From assembly GCF_000195315.1 (NCBI RefSeq), contig NC_015389.1, positions 1,674,001-1,738,000 of the forward strand: 64,000 nucleotides of DNA. Reading direction: 5' to 3'. The translations under genes were made by a program, and so were the position numbers. The notes beneath the pieces were generated by a model, which searched no databases, was not told where the DNA came from, and saw nothing but the letters and a program-made list of their open reading frames with translations. This DNA comes from Coriobacterium glomerans PW2. GTDB lineage: Bacteria; Actinomycetota; Coriobacteriia; Coriobacteriales; Coriobacteriaceae. How positions within the stretch are numbered: position 1 is the stretch's first letter; every line of letters starts with the position of its first letter. This document shows positions 44,207 through 52,935 of this stretch, one piece after another.

Positions 44207-45562
44207 TCAATTCTTCCGCAGGGACGGCCTTTCGGCCTCCGATGGCGATTCCCGGGATTCGGCGCGCGCGGCCGCCTCCTGCTCGGCAGCCACGAGCTTC
44301 ACCGCGAGAACGAACACGTCGAGTGCATCTGAGAGCTCTTCAAGGGACGGATAGCTCGGTGCGATGCGAATGTTGGCGTCGCGGGGATCCCGCCCGCCCG
44401 GCCAGGTCGCCCCCGCCGGCGTGAGGCGCACGCCCAGATCACGGCAGAGCGCGACGACGCGGCGAGCCGTCCGATCCGGACCGTCGAACGAGACGAAATA
44501 GCCGCCTCGAGGATGCGTCCAGGTCGCGCAACCCGAGGCGCCCAGTCCAGCTGCGAGCTTGGACTCAACCAGCTCGAAGCGCGGCCGCAGGTACGCGGCA
44601 TGGCGGGCCATATGCGCGCGAATGTCGGCAAGCGTGGGCAGAAACCGAACATGACGCAGCTGGTTCATCTTGTCGGCGCTGATGAGCGCGACCTTGAGAG
44701 CGCGGGAAATGTCATCGAGCACGCGCCGAGAAGCCGCCACGAAAGCGATGCCCGATCCGGGGAACGTGATCTTGGAGGTGGATCCGAACGCGACGACGCG
44801 GTCTTGGGTACCGGCAGCGCCCGCGATATCAAAGATGTTCGCAAGCGGCTCGCAATCGGGATACAGGTCGTGCACGGCATAGGCGTTGTCCCAGAGAATG
44901 CGAAAATCCGCAGCAGCCGTCCGCATGGTCGCCAGACGTTGCACGCTGCGTTTCGAGAACGTGACGCCTGAGGGGTTCGAATGCTTTGGAACGCACCAGA
45001 TGCCCTTGACGGAATCATCTGTGGCGGCAAGCCGCTCCACCTCATCCATATCCGGTCCATCATCGGTCATCGCAATCGGAACGTTTTCGATGCCGAGCTC
45101 CTCGGTGATCGCGAAATGACGATCGTAGCCGGGCACCGGACACAGAATACGAGGTGGCCGGCCGCTATGCGAGGCCGCATATGCCTCCCAGGGAGCGTGA
45201 GCGCATGTGCCGCGCAGCCAGAACATGTTGATGGTCTCGTACTCGATGAGCAGACTCGAGGATCCCAAGACGAGCGTCTGATCGGACGGCACACCGAGCA
45301 GCTCTCCGGCCAGGCGGCGAGCGGACGGGATGCCTTCGAAGCAGCCGTAGTTTCCGCAGTCGATCCCCTCATCATGCAGATCGGTCGTCGCATCCACCGT
45401 ATCGAGCAGCGGAAGCGAGATCGCCACCTGTTCGGGCGAGGGCTTGCCGCGGGTCATGTCGAGCGTCAGGCCCCGCGACCGAACCTGGTCGGCCTGATCT
45501 CTCAGCTGCTCGATCACTCGGTCGAGCTGTTCATCACTCATCTGCCCGTACACGGTCTGCAT
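44207..45562 (-). CDS. Aspartate aminotransferase, subgroup Ic
   Basis: A 451-residue PLP-dependent fold type I enzyme. The schiff-base lysine is in FGSTSKITFPGSG (about 262); LTLDMTRGKPSPEQ, YGCFEGIPSARRL, and DNAYAVHDL with PSYPSLEEL are characteristic of the Ic-type aspartate aminotransferases found in actinobacteria. It should interconvert aspartate and oxaloacetate with glutamate/2-oxoglutarate, linking to the oxaloacetate made by Ppc. ATG 45562 has AGAGGGG upstream. The C-terminal 25 residues are Ala/Glu/Ser-rich. Monocistronic. Confidence 0.9.
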   Translation of the reverse strand: MQTVYGQMSDEQLDRVIEQLRDQADQVRSRGLTLDMTRGKPSPEQVAISLPLLDTVDATTDLHDEGIDCGNYGCFEGIPSARRLAGELLGVPSDQTLVLGSSSLLIEYETINMFWLRGTCAHAPWEAYAASHSGRPPRILCPVPGYDRHFAITEELGIENVPIAMTDDGPDMDEVERLAATDDSVKGIWCVPKHSNPSGVTFSKRSVQRLATMRTAAADFRILWDNAYAVHDLYPDCEPLANIFDIAGAAGTQDRVVAFGSTSKITFPGSGIAFVAASRRVLDDISRALKVALISADKMNQLRHVRFLPTLADIRAHMARHAAYLRPRFELVESKLAAGLGASGCATWTHPRGGYFVSFDGPDRTARRVVALCRDLGVRLTPAGATWPGGRDPRDANIRIAPSYPSLEELSDALDVFVLAVKLVAAEQEAAARAESRESPSEAERPSLRKN

Positions 45563-45902
45563 AATCGGTCCCCTCTGGGATTGAACGCGTCACGCGAAGA
45601 CGAGACCTGGCCAAGGCCTCGGATGCGCTTCTATATCGGTGGATATCAGTATACGTGCAGCAGCGGAGACGACAGGGGAGTTTTCGGCAGCGCGTGAGAA
45701 TCTCGATGATCGGTCTTGCGAGATCGGCGCACGCTGGCAAGGAGCGCGGCCGGAGAGACCGAAACAAGACCCCGACGCAGCAGGCGACGCCAGATGCCAG
45801 ACAATGGAGACCAAGCGAAGCTCAGCTATGAACGCGTTGATGAGGGCCCCATGTTGAAACCATGCTAGATTGAGAGCACGTCGCTATGATGGGAGCGAGA
45901 AC
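45563..45902. other. Intergenic region between divergent genes, with a promoter-like element
   Basis: This 340-bp region has a TATACT on the minus strand (45648-45653) within TGGATATCAGTATA (45640-45653). The same 14 bp occur at 53695-53708 before the ABC-2 exporter genes. Its -35 side is poor. Near the right end GGGAG (45890-45894) is the ribosome-binding site of the 84-residue gene. No RNA gene or coding frame is convincing in the middle. Confidence 0.4.
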
Positions 45903-46157
45903 ATGGGCATCATGCCGATTCAATCCGAGGGCTCCGAGGAGCTGCAGCGCTTCGTGGACGCGCTGTTCCGCGGACGCACGACGGTCGAGCTGCTCGATAT
46001 CGCACTGGAGGCGGAAGTGCTCGATCTCACGGTCGATGCGCGCGAGATCGTGAGCCTGCTGCCACCTGGCACCTATGAGCGCCAGCGGCTGTGCGACCAG
46101 CTGAACTCGGCCACAGCCGCACACGGGTGGAGCGCTCTGTTCGGCACCGTCGAATAG
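45903..46157 (+). CDS. Small hypothetical protein (84 residues)
   Basis: I do not recognise this protein. It is acidic and helical (EELQRFVDALFRGRTTVELL, DIALEAEVLDLTVDAREIV), with no signal peptide, membrane helix or cysteine, and ends in HGWSALFGTVE. ATG 45903 has GGGAG at 8 nt, and codon use is like its neighbours. A frame on the opposite strand (45822-46169) is a shadow without a binding site. It is a lone plus-strand gene between the aminotransferase and the ROK kinase. It may be a genus-specific protein; function unknown. Confidence 0.6.
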   Translation: MGIMPIQSEGSEELQRFVDALFRGRTTVELLDIALEAEVLDLTVDAREIVSLLPPGTYERQRLCDQLNSATAAHGWSALFGTVE

Positions 46158-46246
46158 ACCGGGCGCCATGGCGGCGGAGCCGCACGCGAGCAGGAGACGA
46201 GACGCCCGCCGGCGCCACCGGCTCGCGCGCGACGACCCGGCGGCAC

Positions 46247-47203
46247 CTAGCGACGCGACGCCTGGAGAGCCACGTAGGCGGCACCGAAGATACCGGCATC
46301 GTTACCCAGCGATGCTATCTCGATCGGTGTATCGGCTGAGCAGATCAGAGCATAGCTTCGATAGCACTCGACGAGTCGCTCCAAGAAGAGATCCGAGGAG
46401 TTGGACGTCCCCCCGCCCAAAACGAACGCCTCCGGGTCGATGACGCAGGCGACGAGCGCGAGAGCACGCCCCAGATAGTCGCACATGGTCTCGATCGCGC
46501 TCGCGGCGGCGGCGTCGTCATCGCGAGCCGCCTCGAAGACGGCGCGGGAATCGCTCGGCCCCGCCAGCGGGACGGGCTCGACGCCCGCTGATCGGCACGC
46601 CGCGAGATAGCTGCGGACGATACCGGTGGCAGAGGCGTATTGCTCCAGGCACCCATGGCCCCCGCAGCCGCACGGACGCGTCTCTTCGGGATTCAGACAC
46701 ATATGGCCGATCTCACCAGCTGCTCCGGCGACCCCGGACACAACACGGCCGGCGTGGACGACTCCGCCTCCGACACCGGTTCCGATCGTAACGAACACGA
46801 AGCTGTCGGTGCCCCGCGCGCTGCCGACCCAAAGCTCGCCCATCGCGGCTGCGTTGGCGTCATTTTCGAATGTCACGGCCGCAGCTGGGCAGCTCTCGCG
46901 AAGCGCATCTCTCAGACCGTCGAGATCGAGTTTGATGTTCGCGGCGACCTTGATGCGACCATCCGAGGGAACCGGGGCGGGGACCGCCAGACCGATACCT
47001 CGCACGTCTTCAGGAGCCGCAGCGGCTTGAGCAAGCAGACGATCGATGCCCCCGGTGACGGCGGCGTATCCGACCGCATCGGTCAGCGGCGGCGTGGGCA
47101 CGACCTCGCGCGCGATCAGCTCCCCCTGCGCGGTGAGCAGACCCTCCTTGACCGTCGTGCCGCCCACGTCCAAGCCGATATAGAACCCTGCGGTCCTCGC
47201 CAT
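46247..47203 (-). CDS. ROK-family sugar kinase (glucokinase-like)
   Basis: A 318-residue kinase. N-terminal ATP-binding GLDVGGTTVKEGLL, catalytic aspartate in FENDANAAAMGE, and the zinc-binding ROK signature GEIGHM plus CGCGGHGCLEQYAS are all present. It probably phosphorylates free glucose released by the 6-phospho-beta-glycosidase in the same operon. ATG 47203 has AGGGGAG upstream; the longer frame to 47329 is not supported. It lies 58 bp after EIIA as the last gene of the operon. Confidence 0.91.
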   Translation of the reverse strand: MARTAGFYIGLDVGGTTVKEGLLTAQGELIAREVVPTPPLTDAVGYAAVTGGIDRLLAQAAAAPEDVRGIGLAVPAPVPSDGRIKVAANIKLDLDGLRDALRESCPAAAVTFENDANAAAMGELWVGSARGTDSFVFVTIGTGVGGGVVHAGRVVSGVAGAAGEIGHMCLNPEETRPCGCGGHGCLEQYASATGIVRSYLAACRSAGVEPVPLAGPSDSRAVFEAARDDDAAAASAIETMCDYLGRALALVACVIDPEAFVLGGGTSNSSDLFLERLVECYRSYALICSADTPIEIASLGNDAGIFGAAYVALQASRR

Positions 47204-47261
47204 GTTCGCTCTCCCCTCACGGCGACGCTCGTCGGTCGCCCCGTCACGATATGATACCCGT

Positions 47262-47627
47262 CTAACGCGCGCTTTCATTCCCCGAAAGCCCGCTCTTCGC
47301 GCGCAAGGCCATGAGTTCGCGATAGACATCGATGAAATTCACGGTCAGAATCTTGACGATCTCGGTTCCCGCCATCTGGTCCTCGGCGTGCAAAAGAATC
47401 AGAGGCGCCTCTCCATGTCGAGCGCCGGCGGCATCGGCCTGCAGAAGCTTCATATGAACTTCATGACCGCTGTTGTAGTTCTCATCTCCCTGTTTGACGA
47501 GGGCCTCCGCGCGATCGAGATCTCCCGCCTTGGCGGCGGCGATCGCCTCGACAAAGGAGGATTTCGCAGAACCGACGTAGGAGATGATCTCGAAGCAGGT
47601 GAGCTCGAGCTCGTTCACGTCCTCCAT
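47262..47627 (-). CDS. PTS lactose/cellobiose-family EIIA (second system)
   Basis: A 121-residue helical EIIA. The phosphorylated histidine is in LILLHAEDQMAGTEI, preceded by the EIISYVGSAKSSFVEAIAAA helix typical of the family. ATG 47627 follows an AGGTGAG site that overlaps the end of EIIB. It serves the EIIB and EIIC of this operon and differs clearly from the EIIA at 8635-8985. Confidence 0.93.
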   Translation of the reverse strand: MEDVNELELTCFEIISYVGSAKSSFVEAIAAAKAGDLDRAEALVKQGDENYNSGHEVHMKLLQADAAGARHGEAPLILLHAEDQMAGTEIVKILTVNFIDVYRELMALRAKSGLSGNESAR

Positions 47628-47636
47628 GGAGCTCAC

Positions 47637-47942
47637 CTATCCGATCTTCGCTTGGACATCGTCCAGAATCTTCGCCGCATTCATGCGTCCGTATTCGATC
47701 ATCGGGATGACCTCGACGGGGATGTCGCGACCCTCGACGGCGCGCTCGAAGTCGGCTTTGGTGTAGCCGATCTGGGGCCCCAGAAGAATGATGGCCGCTT
47801 CATCCACATGGTCCATCGCCTCGTTGAGCGGGCGCGCCTCGATATCGACATCGAGATCGCGCGAGGCGGCCTCCTTCTGCATCTTCTGAACGAGCAGACT
47901 CGTTGACATGCCCGCATTGCAGCACAGTAGAATCTTCTTCAT
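47637..47942 (-). CDS. PTS lactose/cellobiose-family EIIB (second system)
   Basis: A 101-residue EIIB. The phosphorylated cysteine is one of the two in ILLCCNAGMSTSLLV, the second by alignment with the family; AIILLGPQIGYTKADFE follows. ATG 47942 has TTGGAG upstream. It is encoded between EIIC and EIIA. Confidence 0.94.
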   Translation of the reverse strand: MKKILLCCNAGMSTSLLVQKMQKEAASRDLDVDIEARPLNEAMDHVDEAAIILLGPQIGYTKADFERAVEGRDIPVEVIPMIEYGRMNAAKILDDVQAKIG

Positions 47943-47965
47943 GATCCGCTCCAATCAGTCGGGAA

Positions 47966-48010
47966 AACCCACGCGGCCGGCGCGCCGCAACGTCGCGCGC
48001 ACGCGGCCGC
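47966..48010 (-). terminator. Large GC hairpin between EIIC and EIIB genes
   Basis: GCGGCCG (47973-47979) pairs with CGGCCGC (48004-48010), extended inside by GCGCGC and a small bulge, for about 13 bp. On the minus strand it is followed by GGGTTTTCCC. It may be a partial terminator or RNA-stability element that lowers expression of the downstream EIIB, EIIA and ROK genes relative to EIIC. Confidence 0.45.
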
Positions 48011-48027
48011 AGATGTTATCTGTCATG

Positions 48028-49401
48028 CTAGCCTTGCTCAGCTTGCTCCGCAAGCTCGGCCTGCTTCTGGAGACTCTTTTCGCTTGCCTTCATGAACGGC
48101 AGGTAGATAACCGTATAGAGGGCCAAAAGCAGCACCTGCAGCACCGAAGCGCGCAGATCGCCTCCGGTGGCGAGCGCGCCGGAGAACACGATCGGACACG
48201 TCCAGGGGACCTGGATCACGCAAGGACTGATGAGACCGATGACCGTGGCGAAATAGGAGATGACGATGCCGAGCGCGGTGTTCAGCACGAACGGGATCAT
48301 GAGCGGGATGTTGAACACGATCGGATAGCCGTAGATGACGGGCTCGTTGATGTTGAACAGTCCGGGCAGGACCGCCATCTTGGCGACCTCTTTGCTGGGC
48401 CGATACCGACCCATGATGAACGTCGCGATAAGGAGCGCGAGCGTGCAACCCGACCCTCCCATGAGCGCGAACACGTTGATGATATCCATGTTCATGAAGT
48501 TCGCCATCGGGATGGCCTTGCCGGCGTTGTACAGCGCGGTGTTGTTCAGAAGCACGATCGTCAGGATCGGCTCGACGAGCACGCCGTTGATCGTTGTCTG
48601 ATGGATTCCGAGCGTGAACAGAAACGTGCCGATCGAGTAGATGATCACCAGACCCCAGACGTTGGTCGTGAGCGCACGCAGCGGTGTCTGGATGAACTCG
48701 TTGATGATAGCCGTCAGATCGGTATGGGCCGGTATGGCGAACAGGATCATGGCCACCAGACCGAAGGCACCCAAGGACAGAATCATCGGAATGAGCACGT
48801 CGAAGGACTTGCCGACCGCCGGCGGCACGCCCTCGGGCATCTTGATGCGCAGCCTGTCGACACCGGATATCTTGATGAACACCGTCGTTGCGAGCAGACC
48901 GACGATGATGGCGGAGAAGAGCCCCGCTGTGCCGGTATAGCCGGTGGTGAAGGCGCCCGACACGGGCGTTGTTATGCTCTTGCCCTCCTCGAACAGCTGC
49001 GAAGCCGGAGCGACCGCTGCGGCAACGGTCTGCGGCATGAGCACGGCGAGCGCCGACACGGCGATGACGACACAGGCGATGGGGTTGTCGAAGCGCTTGT
49101 TCTGCGCCAAACAGTAGCCGATCATGCCGCACAACAGGATCGCCGAGATGTTGAGCGTGCCGTTCGAGAGGGCACCGCCCCAGTACTGAGCCCAACCGAG
49201 CACATCGGCGCTCGGCATCAGACCGCTCGGGCCCCAGATCCATGTGAATACGACGTTGTTGAACAGCGCCGCGACACCTGCGAGGATGAACAGCGGCATG
49301 ATGGTGGCGAAGCCGTCACGCAGCGATCGCAGATGAACCTGATTTCCGATCCGCGCGGACACGTCCGCGAATCTGTCGAGATAGCCAGTGGCGTCTGCCA
49401 T
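48028..49401 (-). CDS. PTS lactose/cellobiose-family EIIC (second system)
   Basis: A 457-residue permease. It has the signature FNINEPVIYGYPIVFNIPL near residue 345, LGIHQTTINGVLVEPI in the middle, and the N-terminal VHLRSLRDGFATIMPLFILA. ATG 49401 is chosen (GGAG at 8 nt); a GTG at 49410 is possible. It lies 37 bp after the GH1 gene. The phosphorylated glycoside is split by that enzyme; substrate probably a beta-glucoside or beta-galactoside. Confidence 0.93.
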   Translation of the reverse strand: MADATGYLDRFADVSARIGNQVHLRSLRDGFATIMPLFILAGVAALFNNVVFTWIWGPSGLMPSADVLGWAQYWGGALSNGTLNISAILLCGMIGYCLAQNKRFDNPIACVVIAVSALAVLMPQTVAAAVAPASQLFEEGKSITTPVSGAFTTGYTGTAGLFSAIIVGLLATTVFIKISGVDRLRIKMPEGVPPAVGKSFDVLIPMILSLGAFGLVAMILFAIPAHTDLTAIINEFIQTPLRALTTNVWGLVIIYSIGTFLFTLGIHQTTINGVLVEPILTIVLLNNTALYNAGKAIPMANFMNMDIINVFALMGGSGCTLALLIATFIMGRYRPSKEVAKMAVLPGLFNINEPVIYGYPIVFNIPLMIPFVLNTALGIVISYFATVIGLISPCVIQVPWTCPIVFSGALATGGDLRASVLQVLLLALYTVIYLPFMKASEKSLQKQAELAEQAEQG

Positions 49402-49438
49402 TGCCCTCACTCCAATCGACTCGAGTTGACAACGATTC

Positions 49439-50839
49439 CTAGCGGACGATATGCGTGGCGACCACCTCTTTCAGCCAATCTGCCGAGCGCTTGGCCCGGC
49501 GTGCGTAGCCCTGCGTGAGATCCACCTCGATAAATCCATAGCGGTTCTTGAAGGCGTTCGCCCAAGACCAGTTGTCGATCAGCGCCCAGTAGTGGTAACC
49601 GCGGCAGGCCGCGCCCTCATCGATGGCACGGGCGATCCATGCGAGATGGTCGCGCACGAACTCCACGCGATAGGAATCCTCGATGCGACCGTCCCCACCG
49701 CGCTCGCGACCCTCCCCCTCGATGCCGATGCCGTTCTCGGAGATGAAGAACTCGAGACCGGGATAGTCCCGCTTGCATTTCATGCCGAAGTCATAGATGC
49801 CCTTCGGATAGATCTCCCAGCCGCGCGAGGTGTTCATGCGCGCCTCAGGCCAGACATAGGCATCCGCGAACCGGGGGTTTCCATATGAGTCCGTCGGCGC
49901 GTCGGGTGCCTGCACGCGCGAGGGCTGGTAGTAGTTGCAGCCGAGCCAATCGACTGGTCCCAACTGAAGAATCTGCGCATCGCCGGGACGGTGCGGGAGC
50001 CGTTGCCCGCGTTGCTCGAGCGTCTCGATGACATCTGCGGGCAGCGTGCCATCGCGCACGATGTCGAGCCACCACCTGTTGTTCAACCCGTCGTTCATCC
50101 GAACGGCCTCGAGATCTGCCTCAGATGGATCATCCTTCGTGTAGGACGGGCTGAAGCAGTTGATGAGGCCGATGCGGGCGTCGTCGCGCATCTCGCCTTT
50201 CGCCTGAGCCTGACGAAAGCGCTCGGTCGCCAGGCAGTGCGCGATCGAGATGTTGTAGCGCACCGTCAGCGACCGGCTGAAATCATGGAGCTGAGGATAC
50301 CAGACGCCGGTCATATAGCGCTGCTCGGGCTCGACGATGGGCTCGTTGAACGTGAACCATGTGCGAATCTCATCACCGAACTCGCGAAATGCGATCTGCG
50401 CATATCTCGCATAGGCTTCGACGACCTCGCGACTCTCCCAACCGCCGCGACGGAACAGATATGTCGGCATATCGAAATGGTAGAGGTTCACGAAGACCTC
50501 GAGTCCGCGATCGGCGGCCGCGGCGAAGAGTCGGTGGTACCATGCCGCGCCCTGCGGATTCAGCTCGCCGTTGGCATCCAGCAGGCGGCTCCATTGAATG
50601 GATGTGCGAAACGAGGTGAGGCCGAGATCGGCCATGATGTCAAGATCTCCCCGGTAGCGCGCCATGAAATCATTTCCCACATATGAGCCCACGCGATTGT
50701 GAAACGCGTCTATGGACTCATTTGACCAGGTGTCCCACATGTTCTCGAGCTTGCCGCCGATACGCCAGGCCCCTTCCGTCTGCGGACCCGACATCGCCGC
50801 GCCGAAGAAGAAGTCCTCTGGTAGCGTATAGTGCCTCAT
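49439..50839 (-). CDS. 6-phospho-beta-glycosidase, GH1 family (third copy)
   Basis: A 466-residue GH1 enzyme. It has FFFGAAMSGPQTEGAW, acid/base glutamate in WFTFNEPIVEPE (about 163) and nucleophile in FISENGIGIEGEG (about 365). The phosphate-binding loop reads DNWSWANAFKNRYGFIEVD: the serine that marks phospho-specific enzymes is present, but the usual lysine two residues before the tyrosine is asparagine, with a lysine one position earlier. It is diverged from the other two GH1 proteins. ATG 50839 has AAAGGGG upstream. First gene of the operon, divergent from a GntR regulator. Confidence 0.9.
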   Translation of the reverse strand: MRHYTLPEDFFFGAAMSGPQTEGAWRIGGKLENMWDTWSNESIDAFHNRVGSYVGNDFMARYRGDLDIMADLGLTSFRTSIQWSRLLDANGELNPQGAAWYHRLFAAAADRGLEVFVNLYHFDMPTYLFRRGGWESREVVEAYARYAQIAFREFGDEIRTWFTFNEPIVEPEQRYMTGVWYPQLHDFSRSLTVRYNISIAHCLATERFRQAQAKGEMRDDARIGLINCFSPSYTKDDPSEADLEAVRMNDGLNNRWWLDIVRDGTLPADVIETLEQRGQRLPHRPGDAQILQLGPVDWLGCNYYQPSRVQAPDAPTDSYGNPRFADAYVWPEARMNTSRGWEIYPKGIYDFGMKCKRDYPGLEFFISENGIGIEGEGRERGGDGRIEDSYRVEFVRDHLAWIARAIDEGAACRGYHYWALIDNWSWANAFKNRYGFIEVDLTQGYARRAKRSADWLKEVVATHIVR

Positions 50840-50924
50840 GCATGCCCCTTTCCGGTGCCACTCTGATCGAGCGACGATCGAGTTGGCTTGGTTCGAATCG
50901 ATCCGCATTTCGCATCGTTGTTAA

Positions 50925-50956
50925 ATTATAGCGCTATACTTTTTTATTCATAGCAC
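50925..50956. promoter_or_regulatory. GntR operator overlapping divergent -10 elements
   Basis: TATAGCGCTATA (50927-50938) is a perfect 12-bp palindrome in an AT-rich region. On the minus strand it overlaps a perfect TATAAT (50925-50930), the -10 of the GH1-PTS operon. CATAGCAC at 50949-50956 repeats a half-site. Binding of the GntR regulator here would block the minus-strand operon. Confidence 0.6.
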
Positions 50957-51079
50957 TTTTATTCTATATCATCACTGTTTTTGAATAGACTATTCCATCT
51001 GCGAAGATATTGATGATCGACAAGATTATACTTGTCTCTGGCACCGATAAGATGCGATCGAGGATCGGGGAGGACGGCC

Positions 51080-51802
51080 ATGCTCAAATACGAGGCGATC
51101 GCGCGCGACATCCAAAGCAGTATCGAGGACGGCTCCCTCAGACCCAATGAGCGGCTCCCGACCGTGGTGGAGCTGTGCGAGATCTACGCGGTGAGCAAGA
51201 TCACGGTGAAGCGCGCCATGGATTGGCTGACCGAAGCCGGACTGGTCACGACGCGACGCGGTTCGGGCAGCTACGTGAAGAACAGCACGGGCTTGGTTGA
51301 CGATCCGCTCTCGGTCGGCGTCAACGACCGCGCTCAGGGCTTCACGGCTGAGCACGCCGACCCCGCCGAGAAGGTGTCCTCGATGGTATACGCATTCGAT
51401 ATCGTGATCCCTTCACCCGAGATCGCTCGCCACCTGGCTATCGCGAATGACGACTTCACCTACTACCACTGCCGTACGCGACTGGTGAACAACGTTCCGA
51501 TCACTATCGAGTACACGCATATGCCGCTGGACCTCATCCCCGGCCTGAAACGCAGGCATGTCTGCGCATCGGTCTATCGCTATCTCCAACAGGGCCTGGG
51601 ACTCAAGATCGCGAGCTTCCACCGAGCGATCCGTGCCGTGCCGGCAGACCAGATCGAGGCCGAGCGGCTCGGGATCGCATGCAATGAGCCGCTGCTCGAG
51701 TTCGAGCAGGTGGGATATCTGGACAGCGGAGTCCCCTTCGAGTACTCGATATCGCGCAACGTCGGCAAGCGATACACGCTGCACAACATCACGCTGGCCT
51801 GA
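51080..51802 (+). CDS. GntR-family regulator (HutC subfamily, UTRA domain)
   Basis: A 240-residue regulator. The N-terminal winged helix is clear: YEAIARDIQSSIEDG, LPTVVELCEIYAVSKITVKR and TTRRGSGSYVK. The C-terminal part is a UTRA ligand-binding domain (YYHCRTRLVNNVPITIEYTH, IPADQIEAERL-like VPADQIEAERLGI, and PFEYSISRNVG). ATG 51080 has GGGGAGG upstream. Divergent from the GH1-PTS operon, so it likely represses that operon until a phosphorylated glycoside binds. Confidence 0.92.
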   Translation: MLKYEAIARDIQSSIEDGSLRPNERLPTVVELCEIYAVSKITVKRAMDWLTEAGLVTTRRGSGSYVKNSTGLVDDPLSVGVNDRAQGFTAEHADPAEKVSSMVYAFDIVIPSPEIARHLAIANDDFTYYHCRTRLVNNVPITIEYTHMPLDLIPGLKRRHVCASVYRYLQQGLGLKIASFHRAIRAVPADQIEAERLGIACNEPLLEFEQVGYLDSGVPFEYSISRNVGKRYTLHNITLA

Positions 51803-51840
51803 GATCCGCTCAGATGTGCCCGGATATGGCACGACGTGCG

Positions 51841-52935
51841 TCATCTGTGATGTTGCGACCTCGATGGGCGCCGCTGCTCCACTGTCGCCCCGGCGATCGA
51901 GATCGCGCAGGCCGCCACGCCGAGCAGCAGGCACACGAGTCCCGACAACGCGAGCGCTCTATACGAGATAACGCCATAGAGCGCATCGCGCATGACCGCG
52001 GTTATGTCGAGCAGCGGGACCGGCCAGAAACGGACGGCGGCACCCACCTTGGCGGTGGACAAAAAGATCGAAGGGACCATCGCCAGCGTCGTGATGATAC
52101 CGGTATAGCTCTGCGCCTCGCGAACGGTGCGCGAGATCATGCCTGCCGCGACGAACACGAATGAGAACAGCGCGGAAGCGATCACACTCGTCTGCGCGAC
52201 CACGACGAGCGTCTCGCCGGTGATGATATGGGAGTCTGGCATGCGAATCGCGATGTAGGCAAGGGTGCCGCCCAAGCCGAGCGCCATCGACGCGCATGCT
52301 CCGAGCAGAACGGCGACCATTTTGCCGGCAACCATCTCAAAACGCGAGATACCCGTCGAGACCAGCGGCTCGAAGGTGCCCGCCTCCCGTTCGCGGACCG
52401 TGGCGGCGATCGCGAGCGAGCCAGCCGACATGCTGCACACGACCATGAGGCCAGCCGGGATGAGGGTGCAGGCCAAAAGATCGCCGACACCATCCTTTGA
52501 CACATCGGTGAGCGAGACCCTGCCTTTCCGGGCGCCGAGCGACTCCTCGAGCATCTGCCTGAATGCGGAGGCGGCATCCAGGGATGAGGATGTGGAACTC
52601 GAGTAGGAGATCGCGTAGCCACCTGCCTCCGGCTGCTCCACATAGGCATCGATCTCGCCTTTCCTGAGCATCTCCTCAGCGGAGTCCCGCCCGGTGACAA
52701 GGACGGCGCTCACCTGATCGACGTGACCGAGCGACTCGACGAGCTGCTCGGTCGCCGCGCCGACGGTCTTCGGCCCTCCGGCCGCGTGCCGGCTCGTCAT
52801 CGCCCATGAACTGAACATGAGAAGCCCGGGAACCAAAACAAGCGAGACCACAAGGGTGTTTATGACTGTCCGCCTGCTCGCGCAGAAGCATCGCAGTTCC
52901 TTGCGCGCGATAGCGACGATAACCCGCAGCCTCAT
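51841..52935 (-). CDS. ABC-2 type permease (NatB-like)
   Basis: A 364-residue permease. N-terminal helix (INTLVVSLVLVPGLLMFSSW), a long extracytoplasmic loop (about 50-165), then five C-terminal helices; EREAGTFEPLVSTGISR just inside the membrane is the ABC-2 hallmark. It pairs with the ATPase encoded upstream, overlapping it by 4 bp. NatAB-type systems export sodium or small molecules, but the substrate here is unknown. There is an unusual SSSTSSSLDAASA stretch in the loop. Confidence 0.87.
   Translation of the reverse strand: MRLRVIVAIARKELRCFCASRRTVINTLVVSLVLVPGLLMFSSWAMTSRHAAGGPKTVGAATEQLVESLGHVDQVSAVLVTGRDSAEEMLRKGEIDAYVEQPEAGGYAISYSSSTSSSLDAASAFRQMLEESLGARKGRVSLTDVSKDGVGDLLACTLIPAGLMVVCSMSAGSLAIAATVREREAGTFEPLVSTGISRFEMVAGKMVAVLLGACASMALGLGGTLAYIAIRMPDSHIITGETLVVVAQTSVIASALFSFVFVAAGMISRTVREAQSYTGIITTLAMVPSIFLSTAKVGAAVRFWPVPLLDITAVMRDALYGVISYRALALSGLVCLLLGVAACAISIAGATVEQRRPSRSQHHR

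Noticed and set aside
45822-46169. Minus-strand frame overlapping the 84-residue protein
   Set aside because: It has no ribosome-binding site and an Ala/Gln/Arg-rich composition; the plus-strand frame has both a binding site and more normal composition.
47908-49518. Plus-strand open frame (536 codons) opposite the second EIIC
   Set aside because: Asp/Arg/His-rich mirror of a hydrophobic membrane protein, a typical shadow in high-GC DNA.
50890-50904. GGTTCGAATCGATCC resembling a tRNA T-arm
   Set aside because: No acceptor, D or anticodon stem fits around it; it lies in the promoter region of the GH1-PTS operon.
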